A DNA stretch of 58,462 bases, from contig CACLDR010000003.1 of assembly GCA_902605755.1 (NCBI GenBank), positions 1-58,462 of the forward strand, written 5' to 3'. The stretch's first letter is position 1; each line of letters opens with the position of its first letter. Origin of the DNA: an uncultured Marinoscillum sp. Lineage in GTDB: Bacteria > Bacteroidota > Bacteroidia > Cytophagales > Cyclobacteriaceae. Position numbers and translations under genes: made by a program. Of the stretch, positions 18,470 through 27,689 are shown piece by piece. The notes beneath the pieces were generated by a model. That model saw only the letters and a list, made by a program, of their open reading frames with translations, was not told the DNA's origin and made no database searches.

Positions 18470-19828
18470 TTATTTCATAATCTTACAATAGTCATAGGCA
18501 GGATCAACATCAACGAATACTTCCCCTTTAGCTTTTTCAAACCACTTATCCAATAATTTACCTTTTTTTGCATTGAGTGCATATTCCGCCAATTTTTGAT
18601 AGTCATCCCTCAAATTAGCTTGATGTGGTGGTATTCTATCCTGATAAAAGATCAATCTAAAAGCCGTTGTTCCATCTTTCATAGAAAACTTCAATGGCTG
18701 TGTCAAGGAGCCTATGCTCATGGTATCGACAGTAAAAAATATATTCGGATCGAGTTGTTCAACAGAAATCCTTAATGAACCATCAGATCCGGTATAAAAT
18801 CCTCCATTTGATGAGGTTTCTTTATCTACTGAGAAGTCTTTTGCCGCGGCTCTGAAACTTATTACACTGTCTAGTATTAAATTTCGGATGCTGTCCAACT
18901 TAATCTCAGCTAAATTGATGTCATAAGCGGAAGGCTTAGGAATAATCAATATATGCCTAGTCCTAAAAGTATTTCCTCTTCTTTCTTGTAACTCAATCAA
19001 ATGATATCCAAAATCTGTTTTAATTGGCATTGAAAGCTCCCCAACCTCCATGGTCATGGCAGCCTCTTCAAACTCTGCAGCCAATTCTCCCCGCTTATAA
19101 AATGGCAACTGACCTCCACGAGAACCAGACCCTGGGTCTTCAGAATACCTTCTAGCCATATTTTCAAAGGTCTCTTTACCCCTTAATATACTCCCTCTGA
19201 TTTCTAATAATTGACGTTCAACCTTACCTAGCTGCTTGGATCCTGGTTCAGGCTTCATCACCAATTGGCCTACCTGAACGACAGTTGAAAAATAAGGTAA
19301 CGAATCTTTAGGTATTTTATTAAAAAACTGCTTAACCTCACTGGGCGTTACCCTTACATCACTGGTAATGGTGCGTTGCATGGTTTCAATAATTTTTTGT
19401 TCCTTGACTTGATCAAATAATTCTTCCTCGATTTGACTTAAATTCTTACCATAATATGCCTCTATTTCTTTCGGCGAACCAATTTGCGAGATCATGTAAG
19501 ACATTCTTTGATCTAGATTATTTTGTACTTCTTCATCTAAAACAATCACTGAATCGATTTCTGCTTTTGCCACCAATAATTTATTAATAACTAAATTTTC
19601 CAATACTTTGCATCTCAATGTACCGCTGTTTACTTCTCCTTGAGAAAGATACTCGAGATAGGTCCGTTCTAAATCTGATTTTAATACTATATAATCATCT
19701 ACCTTCACAATGATTCTATCAACTAATAATTCTTTAGACTGACCTATTACTGTATATAGAGAAAGCCAAAAAATAAGGTTACTAATCGCTATAAACTTCA
19801 AATTTCTTTGTCTTGAGTGCGTCCTCAT
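18470..19828 (-). CDS. SurA-like periplasmic peptidyl-prolyl isomerase
   Basis: About 450 aa with an N-terminal signal peptide (ISNLIFWLSLYTVIGQ), a SurA_N-like helical chaperone part starting LVDRIIVKVDDYIVLKSDLE, and two parvulin domains. The first has ARRYSEDPGSGSRGGQLPFY and ends DFGYHLIELQERRG; the second has RHILIIPKP and AKDFSVDKETSSNGG. The frame opens at 19861. ATG at 19828 is listed, but a TTG at 19801 (giving MKFIAISNLIFW) makes a more standard signal peptide and overlaps the upstream gene by only 20 bases. It escorts outer-membrane proteins to BamA. Confidence 0.9.
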   Translation of the reverse strand: MRTHSRQRNLKFIAISNLIFWLSLYTVIGQSKELLVDRIIVKVDDYIVLKSDLERTYLEYLSQGEVNSGTLRCKVLENLVINKLLVAKAEIDSVIVLDEEVQNNLDQRMSYMISQIGSPKEIEAYYGKNLSQIEEELFDQVKEQKIIETMQRTITSDVRVTPSEVKQFFNKIPKDSLPYFSTVVQVGQLVMKPEPGSKQLGKVERQLLEIRGSILRGKETFENMARRYSEDPGSGSRGGQLPFYKRGELAAEFEEAAMTMEVGELSMPIKTDFGYHLIELQERRGNTFRTRHILIIPKPSAYDINLAEIKLDSIRNLILDSVISFRAAAKDFSVDKETSSNGGFYTGSDGSLRISVEQLDPNIFFTVDTMSIGSLTQPLKFSMKDGTTAFRLIFYQDRIPPHQANLRDDYQKLAEYALNAKKGKLLDKWFEKAKGEVFVDVDPAYDYCKIMK

Positions 19829-20654
19829 AAATCGTCTCGTATAATTTTTTCTTAAGTGCAAGTTTACGCTTATTAATAATAATATTTTCTATATCTTCTC
19901 TTACATATTCTAATGGTGCAATCTGGTCAGATATTTTATATTCTAAAATTCTGAATAAATAAATATAAATATCATCTCTCGTTTCACTGTAAACGGTTTT
20001 TTCCAAAAATTGGGTTTTATTTTGCAAAGAAGCAAGTGGTGTGGTCACAACTAACTCATCCAAACTTATCCAAATAGAATCGTCAAGAAATGACAAATCG
20101 GCAAATTGATAACAGTAATTCTTGATGTCTTGGATATCTGTATTGGGAAAATTTCTTATATTTCTTCGAATCTGAGTAATATCTGGCGCACTAACGGGAA
20201 TCTTAGCAAAGATACATTGTACAATATTTTGCTTCAATAAAAAATTCTCTGACCGTTCATAATAGTAGTCCTCTATTTCCTCTTGAGTGACCTGAGTATT
20301 TAAATGTGACCTTATATAGATTTTTTCAAACTCATGCATAATCAATGCATAGCGATAATCCTCAACTTTACGATCAATATTTATTTCACTAATACTTAAT
20401 TCTTCTTTGGCTTTGATAATTAACAACTGTTTTTTGATCCAATCATCTATGTATTTATCGACAAGTCTGCCACTATCTAAAGCAGATAGACCCACAGGCA
20501 TATCCTTAAATAAGTCCTGTGCAAACAAATAATTATCTCCGACTCGAGCAATAGGTTGAGACTTAGGTCTCTGGTTTTTATTTAGATAATCACATCTAAA
20601 TAAAAGGCAAAGAAGTAATAACAGATAAAAACTAATATGATATGATGTTTTCAA
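19782..20654 (-). CDS. Lipoprotein with SurA/PpiC-type N-terminal chaperone domain
   Basis: The 290-aa protein has a hydrophobic leader ending in a lipobox-like LFRC (Cys 21). The mature part begins PIARVGDNYLFAQDLFKDMP and continues LVDKYIDDWIKKQLLIIKA, which is the helical SurA_N/PpiC pattern. A weak parvulin-like half may follow (residues 120-280) but the catalytic motifs are not clear, so it may be a chaperone without isomerase activity. It is translationally coupled to the SurA-like gene, whose start lies inside it. Tandem PPIase genes of this sort are common in Bacteroidota (family knowledge). Confidence 0.8.
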   Translation of the reverse strand: MKTSYHISFYLLLLLCLLFRCDYLNKNQRPKSQPIARVGDNYLFAQDLFKDMPVGLSALDSGRLVDKYIDDWIKKQLLIIKAKEELSISEINIDRKVEDYRYALIMHEFEKIYIRSHLNTQVTQEEIEDYYYERSENFLLKQNIVQCIFAKIPVSAPDITQIRRNIRNFPNTDIQDIKNYCYQFADLSFLDDSIWISLDELVVTTPLASLQNKTQFLEKTVYSETRDDIYIYLFRILEYKISDQIAPLEYVREDIENIIINKRKLALKKKLYETIYEDALKTKKFEVYSD

Positions 20655-20680
20655 ATTTAAAAATCTATATTAATTTCTAG

Positions 20681-22153
20681 CTATCTAGTTGAATAATTAG
20701 GTGCTTCACGGGTAACATAAACATCATGAGGATGACTCTCTGCTGATCCAGCAGAAGTAATTTTGACAAATTTTGCGAGATGTAAATCATCAATTTTACC
20801 GGCTCCGCAATAGCCCATTCCTGCCCTAAGCCCACCCACCATTTGATAAAGTACCTCGGAAACCATTCCCTTAAAAGGTACCCTTCCTACGATACCTTCA
20901 GGCACTAACTTTTTAATATCATCTTCAGCATCTTGAAAATAGCGATCTTTTGATCCATCTTCCATAGCCTCAACAGATCCCATACCTCGGTAACTTTTAA
21001 ACTTTCTCCCCTCGTAAAGGATAACTTCTCCTGGTGCCTCTTCTGTCCCTGCGAGTAAAGACCCTATCATCACAGCATTTGCTCCTGCTGCTAAAGCTTT
21101 TACTACATCCCCTGAAAATCTAATCCCCCCATCTGCTATCACAGGAACACCTGTCTCTTTTAATGCATTAGCAGCTTCATAAACAGCAGATAATTGAGGT
21201 ACACCCACTCCAGCAATAATCCTAGTCGTACATATACTTCCTGGCCCAACACCCACCTTCACAGCATCGGCTCCTGCTTTAGCTAAGCGCAAAGCTCCCT
21301 CAGCAGTGGCAACATTTCCTACTATCAGCTCTAAATCTGGAAATTGTTGCTTTATCATTTTGGTCGCTTCGATAACCCCTCTGGAATGTCCATGTGCCGT
21401 ATCTAGACTTACTAAATCTACACCTGCATCTACCAATGCTGAAATCCTTTCAATTAAATCCAAAGTCACACCAACTGCTGCACCAACTCTTAGTCGTCCA
21501 AATTTATCTTTACAAGCATTAGGTCTATCTCTATTTTTCAAAATATCTTTATAAGTAATCAACCCCGTCAATCTGTAACTATCATCAACTATAGGAAGTT
21601 TTTCAATTTTATATTCTTGCAATATTTCTTCCGCTTCTTTTAACCCTACCTCAACCTTAGCTGTAATAAGTTTTTCACTAGTCATTATATCTATTATAGG
21701 CTTGGTCATTTCTTTCTGAAATCTCAAATCTCTATTAGTAATAATCCCTATTAAAACTTCTTGATCGTTGACCACAGGAATTCCACCAATATTATTTTCA
21801 GACATAATTTTCTCAGCATCCCCAGCCAAAGCCCTTTCATTGAGGGTAATTGGGTCTAGTATCATCCCACTTTGGGACCGCTTAACTTTCCTTACTTCAA
21901 TTGCTTGCTGGGCAATGTTCATGTTTTTATGAATCACTCCTATCCCGCCATCAAGAGCCATGGATATGGCCATGCTAGATTCTGTAACCGTATCCATCGC
22001 AGCTGAGACAAATGGAATGTTGACTTCGATATTCCTTGTTAAAAATGTTTTTATTTCGGTGTCTCGTGGGAGAATTTCAGAGTAGCCTGGCATTAGAAGC
22101 ACATCATCATAGGTAAGTGCCTCAAAAATTATTCTATCTTGTTTACTTTTCAT
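20681..22153 (-). CDS. guaB: Inosine-5'-monophosphate dehydrogenase
   Basis: About 490 aa, full length. The TIM barrel starts [17 protein letters not shown]. Two CBS domains are inserted (about residues 95-215), each with the '[18 protein letters not shown]' pattern. The catalytic loop has [20 protein letters not shown] with the active-site Cys, followed by [10 protein letters not shown] and the flap region YRGMGS. It converts IMP to XMP, the first step to GMP. A TTG at 22159 extends the frame by two codons, but ATG at 22153 is the natural start. The gene heads the minus-strand run of PPIases and MoxR. Confidence 0.97.
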   Translation of the reverse strand: MKSKQDRIIFEALTYDDVLLMPGYSEILPRDTEIKTFLTRNIEVNIPFVSAAMDTVTESSMAISMALDGGIGVIHKNMNIAQQAIEVRKVKRSQSGMILDPITLNERALAGDAEKIMSENNIGGIPVVNDQEVLIGIITNRDLRFQKEMTKPIIDIMTSEKLITAKVEVGLKEAEEILQEYKIEKLPIVDDSYRLTGLITYKDILKNRDRPNACKDKFGRLRVGAAVGVTLDLIERISALVDAGVDLVSLDTAHGHSRGVIEATKMIKQQFPDLELIVGNVATAEGALRLAKAGADAVKVGVGPGSICTTRIIAGVGVPQLSAVYEAANALKETGVPVIADGGIRFSGDVVKALAAGANAVMIGSLLAGTEEAPGEVILYEGRKFKSYRGMGSVEAMEDGSKDRYFQDAEDDIKKLVPEGIVGRVPFKGMVSEVLYQMVGGLRAGMGYCGAGKIDDLHLAKFVKITSAGSAESHPHDVYVTREAPNYSTR

Positions 22154-22235
22154 ATGCAAATAAATAGGAATATTATTTGCAATGTAAAATTATTAAGATT
22201 CCACCTTAATAAAAAGATTGTTTAATTATTAATTT

Positions 22236-22243
22236 TACTTTTG
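22236..22243 (+). promoter_or_regulatory. Candidate -7 promoter box before the pnuC-like gene
   Basis: TACTTTTG matches the Bacteroidota -7 consensus TAnnTTTG exactly. A TTG lies at 22218-22220, a slightly short distance for the -33 element. The GTG start of the next gene is only 4 bases downstream, so a transcript from here would be leaderless or nearly so. The match could be chance. Confidence 0.4.
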
Positions 22244-22247
22244 TCTC

Positions 22248-22859
22248 GTGAATGACTTTCAAAGCTTATTTATCAATCAATTAAACAAAACTTCCGCCAT
22301 AGAAACATCTGCCGTATTTTTCGGCTTATTAAGTGTATGGTATGCCAAAAAAGAAAAAATCTGGCTATATCCAACGGGAATTGTTAGTGTAATAATTTAC
22401 ATCGATTTAACCTTTCAATACAAATTATATGGTGATATGGGTATTCAAGTCTATTATCTTATCATGAGTATTTACGGATGGTACTTTTGGATAAATGGTA
22501 AAGGAGCTCAATTACCCGTTCCTATTTCAAGAAATAATAAGCAGGAAAATTTAATTGTTTTTTTGCTATTTCTAGGCTCTTTTTTATTAATCCGATTTGG
22601 ACTGGAATTAACAGATAGTAATGTGCCTGTATGGGACGCGCTTACTTCTGCCCTAGCTATCGCAGGTATGTGGTTGATGGCTAGAAAAAAAATTGAACAT
22701 TGGATTGCCTGGATAATAGTAGATAGTATTTCTGTTCCACTTTATATCTTTAAAGGTTTGCCTTTGACCAGCTTTCAATTCTTAATTTTTACCATACTTG
22801 CCGTATGGGGCTACTCAACATGGAATATAAAACTAAAGTTAAAAGAATCGCAATCATAG
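22248..22859 (+). CDS. PnuC/PnuT-family vitamin-precursor transporter
   Basis: The 203-aa membrane protein has about seven helices. It carries the PnuC-type motif YGWYFWING near residue 80 and the conserved aromatic end YSTWNIKLK. The start is GTG at 22248. PnuC proteins carry nicotinamide riboside by facilitated diffusion, with a cytoplasmic kinase trapping the substrate; the related PnuT carries thiamine. A NadR-kinase-like gene overlaps its 3' end, which supports nicotinamide riboside, while the TPP riboswitch and receptor just downstream support thiamine. The riboswitch lies after both genes and does not control them from this position, so the substrate stays open. Confidence 0.85.
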   Translation: MNDFQSLFINQLNKTSAIETSAVFFGLLSVWYAKKEKIWLYPTGIVSVIIYIDLTFQYKLYGDMGIQVYYLIMSIYGWYFWINGKGAQLPVPISRNNKQENLIVFLLFLGSFLLIRFGLELTDSNVPVWDALTSALAIAGMWLMARKKIEHWIAWIIVDSISVPLYIFKGLPLTSFQFLIFTILAVWGYSTWNIKLKLKESQS

Positions 22860-23344
22860 GTCCTGAGTCTACGGGTAAAAGTAAATTAGCCCAAGAATTA
22901 GCCGAATTTTATTATACTGAATGGGTTCCTGAATTTGCTAGATTTTACTTGGATCGTCTCGAAAGAGATTATCAAGAGGCAGACTTATTGGAAATTGCCA
23001 AAGCGCAACTTACTTGGGAGGACGATCGAGCAGTTTTGGCAGATAAATATCTATTTTGCGATACAAACTTAGTTGTATTGAGGATTTGGAGTCAGGACAA
23101 ATATGGAAAAACAGATCCTTGGATTTTAGATCAAATTTCCCAGAGAAAATATGACTTTTATCTACTTCCCTACATTGATATCCCTTGGGAAGATGATCCG
23201 CAAAGAGAACATCCGCAAAGAAGAAAAGAATTTTTTAACATTTATTTAAACTTCCTTGAATCTAATCAACTTCCTTACGGTATTGTAATGGGCATTGAAG
23301 ATGAGAGATTGGCTTGCGCTATAAAATTATTGGAAAATATTTAA
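22820..23344 (+). CDS. NadR-like P-loop kinase (ribosylnicotinamide kinase-like)
   Basis: About 174 aa with Walker A IIGPESTGKSKLAQ near the N-terminus, EFARFYLDR next and a Walker B-like DTNLVVLRIW. It corresponds to the C-terminal kinase domain of NadR without the adenylyltransferase half. ATG at 22805 is also in frame, but the ATG at 22820 overlaps pnuC less (40 bases). Phosphorylation of the vitamin entering through the PnuC-like protein is the likely role. A function as a thiamine kinase is possible given the downstream riboswitch but is not supported by a sequence motif I can name. Confidence 0.85.
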   Translation: MEYKTKVKRIAIIGPESTGKSKLAQELAEFYYTEWVPEFARFYLDRLERDYQEADLLEIAKAQLTWEDDRAVLADKYLFCDTNLVVLRIWSQDKYGKTDPWILDQISQRKYDFYLLPYIDIPWEDDPQREHPQRRKEFFNIYLNFLESNQLPYGIVMGIEDERLACAIKLLENI

Positions 23345-23362
23345 AATAATATACTAATTTTG
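23330..23362 (+). promoter_or_regulatory. Promoter of the TPP-riboswitch transcript
   Basis: TAATTTTG at 23355-23362 is an exact TAnnTTTG -7 box, and a TTG at 23330-23332 lies 22 bases upstream as a possible -33 element. Transcription would begin about 23368, just before the first conserved riboswitch bases. This is the most convincing promoter in the window because its position relative to the riboswitch is right. Confidence 0.65.
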
Positions 23363-23367
23363 CACTA

Positions 23368-23486
23368 TTAGGGGTGCCCTACTTTTCCATTAAGAAAAGA
23401 TAAGATCGGGCTGAGATCATACCCATTGAACCTGCTCGGATAATGCCGAGAAGGGACGTATGATAACCGTATGGAGGTCCCCTCCT
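23368..23486 (+). promoter_or_regulatory. TPP (THI-box) riboswitch
   Basis: The conserved THI-box blocks appear in order: GGGGTGCC at 23371, CTGAGA at 23411, ATACCC followed by GAACCTG at 23419-23434, a CTCGG/CCGAG-type helix around TAATG at 23435-23450, and AAGGGA at 23451. The aptamer ends about 23457. Downstream, GGAGG-TCC-CCTCC (23473-23485) can form a hairpin that may belong to the expression platform, and CGTATG occurs twice (23457 and 23468). The mature aptamer binds thiamine pyrophosphate and would shut off the TonB-dependent receptor gene that begins at 23518. Confidence 0.93.
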
Positions 23487-23517
23487 CCTATTTTGGTTAA
23501 ATTAAAACAGTAATACA

Positions 23518-25977
23518 ATGAGAATTTTAATATGTACTGCATTGCTTATGGTTAACTATATATCCTATGCCCAAAGAACAGTATCGGGAACCGTCTTGGA
23601 TGAAAATAATGAAGGCATCCCTGGAGCCTCAATCGTTATCAAAGATCTTGATTTAGGTACCATCACCAACACAAATGGGTATTTTGAGCTGAGTGTCCCC
23701 GAACGGCAAAAGACTTTAATTGTAAGTGCTGTTGGTTACCTGACACAGCGAGTGGTCGTCGGCTCTAAATCAAAAATAATCATTAGGATGTCGATTGAGG
23801 TGAAGGAACTAGAAGCCCTGACTATTTTCGGAGATGAATACATTAACTTTTCTACTAAGGCAAATGAATTGACCCCAACTACTTATGCTAATATATCAAA
23901 AGAAAAAATAGAAGAGAGAAATCTTGGATTGGACTTACCAATATTATTAAATTTTACACCTTCTATGGTTACTACTTCAGATGCAGGAGCGGGAATTGGT
24001 TACACTGGAATGAGAATCAGAGGTAGTGATGCTACTCGTATAAATGTAACTTTAAATGGAATACCGATCAATGACTCTGAATCTCATGGTGTATATTGGG
24101 TGAATATGCCTGATCTATCCTCTTCTCTAGATGAAGTTCAAATTCAGCGTGGAGTAGGAACTTCCTCCAACGGAGCTGCTGCATTCGGCGCCACTGTTAA
24201 TCTAAAATCCAGTAGTTTCTCTAAGGAGGCTTTTGCTGAACTAAATCAGACAATTGGGTCCTTTAATACACTTAAAACCAATGTAAAATTTAATACGGGG
24301 ATCATTAATAATAATTTCAATTTTGAAGGTCGCTTATCTCGCATCACCTCCGATGGATACATTGACCGAGCAAAATCTGATCTTTATTCATATTTTTTTA
24401 CGGGCGGGTATTACGGGGAAAAAACGACAATTAAAGCCCTCATTTTCGGAGGACAGGAGGAGGGATATCAAGCTTGGTATGGTACCCCTGAAGCCCGATT
24501 GACCGGTAATGAAACTAAACTGCAGGCAGTGATTGATAATTCAGGGGAATATAATACTAGTGAGCAAATAGATAACCTACTCAATAGTGATCGAAGATTC
24601 AATTATTATCTTTATGAAAATGAAATTGATCATTACGAGCAAGACCATAACCAAATACACTTGAATCATGCCTTCAATAATGATTTGAATCTGGCAGTTT
24701 CAGGACATTATACCCACGGAGAGGGCTACTACGAGCAATTCCGGACAAATGATAATTTAACTGATTATAAACTAGATAATATAATTGTTGGAAACGATAC
24801 AATAACCCAAACGGACCTCATTCGACGGAGATGGCTAGATAATGACTTTTATGGATTTACGTATGCCTTAAATTATAACAAAGACAATCTCCTAATGACC
24901 CTCGGAGGAGGATATAATACCTATAAAGGAAAGCATTTTGGTGAGATTATATGGTCCGAATTCGCAAGTACAAGTAACATAAGAGAGCGTTATTATAAAG
25001 GATCAAGTACTAAAAATGATTTTAACGTTTTTTTAAAAACTAATTATCAACTTTCATCAAAATTAAATCTATTCGGAGATCTTCAAATACGCACCATTGG
25101 TTATGATACTGAAGGTACAGATAACGATCTCTCAAACTACCAAGTAGAGGAAAAATATACTTTTTTTAATCCAAAATTTGGATTGACTTATAGGCTCAAT
25201 ACTAATTTTCAGCTCTATGGATCCTTTGCAATGGCCCATAGAGAACCTGTGCGTGCTGACTTTATAGATGCACCTATCGGAGATATTCCGAGTCCTGAGC
25301 AACTTCAAAATTTTGAATTTGGATTCAAAGGTGACTTGGATAACATCCATGTAGAATCAAACTTGTATTTGATGGATTACACCAATCAGCTCATCTTAAC
25401 AGGTGCCGTCAATGATGTTGGCTCATCCATCAGGGTAAATACCCCTGATAGTTATCGGGCAGGGATAGAAATGGTCTTGGCTTTGGACTTAGCTGATCGG
25501 TGGAATTGGAATCTGAATGTGGCCATGAGCAGAAATAAAATTAAAAAATTTACTGAAGTTGTTTTTGACTATGCGTTTTCTGATGATCGCTACACCGTGG
25601 AAAATGAATTTACAGATGCAGATATTGCTTTTAGCCCTAATATTGTAATAGGTAATGACATCACCTTCAGTAATCAAGGTTTCAGTGCTCAGCTACTCAC
25701 TAAATTTGTAGGAGATCAATTCCTGGACAATACCTCAAATCGGAACCGGATGATTGAAAGCTATTTTATCAATGACATAAGATTATCGTATCAACTACAA
25801 ATGTTAAAAATACAGAATATAGAATTAACTTTCTTGATCAACAATGTGTTAAATGTAGCCTATGAATCAAATGGGTACACCTGGGGTTATCTTTATGATG
25901 GTTCTCCTTATCAACAAAATAATTATTATCCACAATCTGGAATCAATTTCCTATCAGGTATTTCGATGAAATTCTAA
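23518..25977 (+). CDS. TonB-dependent outer-membrane receptor, probably thiamine uptake
   Basis: The 819-aa protein has a signal peptide (LLMVNYISYAQ), then a CarboxypepD_reg-like domain (TVSGTVLDENNEGIPGASIV, residues 21-105). A plug domain follows at about 125-235 (GMRIRGSDATRINVTLNGIP; VQIQRGVGTSSNGAAAFGA) and then a beta-barrel ending in an aromatic residue (GISMKF). It is energised by TonB-ExbBD, which is not in the window. The TPP riboswitch in the leader makes thiamine or a thiamine derivative the likely substrate, matching the known class of TPP-controlled receptors in Bacteroidota. The gene is followed by a decayed region and has no intact downstream partner. Confidence 0.93.
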   Translation: MRILICTALLMVNYISYAQRTVSGTVLDENNEGIPGASIVIKDLDLGTITNTNGYFELSVPERQKTLIVSAVGYLTQRVVVGSKSKIIIRMSIEVKELEALTIFGDEYINFSTKANELTPTTYANISKEKIEERNLGLDLPILLNFTPSMVTTSDAGAGIGYTGMRIRGSDATRINVTLNGIPINDSESHGVYWVNMPDLSSSLDEVQIQRGVGTSSNGAAAFGATVNLKSSSFSKEAFAELNQTIGSFNTLKTNVKFNTGIINNNFNFEGRLSRITSDGYIDRAKSDLYSYFFTGGYYGEKTTIKALIFGGQEEGYQAWYGTPEARLTGNETKLQAVIDNSGEYNTSEQIDNLLNSDRRFNYYLYENEIDHYEQDHNQIHLNHAFNNDLNLAVSGHYTHGEGYYEQFRTNDNLTDYKLDNIIVGNDTITQTDLIRRRWLDNDFYGFTYALNYNKDNLLMTLGGGYNTYKGKHFGEIIWSEFASTSNIRERYYKGSSTKNDFNVFLKTNYQLSSKLNLFGDLQIRTIGYDTEGTDNDLSNYQVEEKYTFFNPKFGLTYRLNTNFQLYGSFAMAHREPVRADFIDAPIGDIPSPEQLQNFEFGFKGDLDNIHVESNLYLMDYTNQLILTGAVNDVGSSIRVNTPDSYRAGIEMVLALDLADRWNWNLNVAMSRNKIKKFTEVVFDYAFSDDRYTVENEFTDADIAFSPNIVIGNDITFSNQGFSAQLLTKFVGDQFLDNTSNRNRMIESYFINDIRLSYQLQMLKIQNIELTFLINNVLNVAYESNGYTWGYLYDGSPYQQNNYYPQSGINFLSGISMKF

Positions 25978-26053
25978 TGATCAATTAATGATAATAGTTG
26001 GTGTATAATTTGTATTCCAAGAGTATACTTTGTGCGCTTTTTTACCACAGGCT

Positions 26054-27440
26054 TTAATCGTACATAATTTTTTTCAATACGTAATCCAACTGACTATCTT
26101 TCCCTTGGATTAAATCTCGAACGTTCAATTGAACTTCCTCAGCGATTAAAATACCAATCCCTTTTTTTGAGTTTTATAATTGGTAAATTGAGTTATCTTA
26201 ACTAAGAAAATTAGGATTATATTTCAGAATTTGGCAAAGTATAATTTTTGGATAACCTCCTATTTGTGTATGGTAACCCACCTATTTCCTCTCAGCTAAT
26301 GTAATCCCTTGATTCTTACAGAATATAGATAAACTAGAGCCTACAGAAAAAGTTTTTCCTCCAATTATAACATATACTTTTACTTTAAACTTTTTTTTGT
26401 TTGGGATCATCATAGGTTCATTTTCATCAATTGTTGATCCCCATCCATTCTCTGTCTTATCAGAGTTTTGGTAATATTCTTCAAAAAAAGTCTCACAAGC
26501 GTACCCATTGATGGAATTTTTACTTTATTGTTCCCCTGGCAAGATATCAGTAATGACATATGAGGTAGCCTGTTGTTTAAAAGGTTTATTAGCTATATAC
26601 GAGAATGCATTGATAGCATTGAAAGGATAACCCCCTCATTTTGCCTGATGCCAATTATGATATTCTTGATTTTTTGTGTTTGATATCCTTAAAAATATTT
26701 TCTAGATCAACTTGGAACCTCTCGACATCCAAGTGGAAAGAATTTAGGGTTAACAAAGTGGTATTTTCGGAGTCTATAAAATATAAAGGAGGCCCTTTTT
26801 CATTCAATGTCTTTCGTGCTAAAAATGAGTTTCGTCTAATAAATCGCTTGCCTATACTTTCAAAGGTTTCACTCTCAATAGTATTTATAATTACTTCATT
26901 CGAGTAGTTTTGTATTTGACTTTATAAGAAAGTCTAGCTCCAAATTTATAGAAATATAAAATACCAAATTCCATCTTTATTTGACGGTCTTTTTTTGTTT
27001 TATTGGATCCATCAGCAGGAGTATATCTCATAAATTTGTCTCTTAGTTCTTTCGCTTTTACCCCATCTATTAAGAGGATTTCAGAGCCACGGGAATACCA
27101 AAATCATCGGTATCAGAATACAATCCCTTATTGATGATTTTTAATAATAGCGGAAAAAATTAGACCAAAATTAGAGTTGGGGTCTCATTACAATTAAATG
27201 ACCGCCTCTGACGTAATCTGTCAATTCGGTAATGGATTTGAATAAATCATTCTTGTTATCAATTGTCTTTCTTTTATTATCTTCAAAATTCGTGAACAAC
27301 CCGCCCCATTTCGATTATGAGGTATAATCATATAGACTAGGATGTCCTTTTATAAAACATTTTTCAGAACAACATAATCCTGAAGTATTTGCTCTTAAGT
27401 CAATTTTGTTATCCTAAAACTGTTACTGGTAAAAACAAGA
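26054..27440 (-). pseudogene. Decayed S41-family peptidase gene
   Basis: No long frame remains, but reading across frames on the minus strand recovers a coherent S41 peptidase. Successive segments include FIKGHPSLYDYTS, SITELTDYVRGGHLIVMRPQ, LYSDTDDFGIPVALKSS, RYTPADGSNKTKKDRQIKME, SIGKRFIRRNSFLARK, PPLYFIDSENTTLLTLNSF and IKNIIIGIRQNEGG. Then come YPFNAINAFSYIANKPF, VYVIIGGKTFSVGSSLSI (nucleophile Ser codon at 26345-26347) and VRDLIQGKDSQLDYVLKKI. Breaks are several: in-frame stops (for example complement 26525-26527), a one-base loss in a G run at complement 26631-26635, and another in an A run just upstream. The stop at 26054 closes the C-terminus; the 5' end is approximate. The family assignment follows from the order of S41 motifs (LIIDLRxNGGG, TFSAGSS, final QGKD.QL). 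Confidence 0.8.
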
Positions 27441-27689
27441 ATTGTTTGTTGAATCTCGATAACATTTAGTGTGTTGTACTAGGGTGGTAAATATAGTACA
27501 TTAATTCCCCCTAAATATTTTTATTTATCGCATTCCAAAAATTTTTAAAAACGTCTTTTAGTGTCAATAACAGAATACCAATTTATCTTCATCAAATAAT
27601 TTAAAAAGAAGGATTAGTACGGATTATAAAACTATAAATTTTCTCCATATAGTCAAACGATTGCACAAGGCTTTTTAGTACTCTAATCT

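Noticed and set aside
26641-26907. Plus-strand 88-aa ORF
   Set aside because: It is antisense to the S41 peptidase remnant, whose minus-strand reading fits a known family; the plus-strand translation does not.
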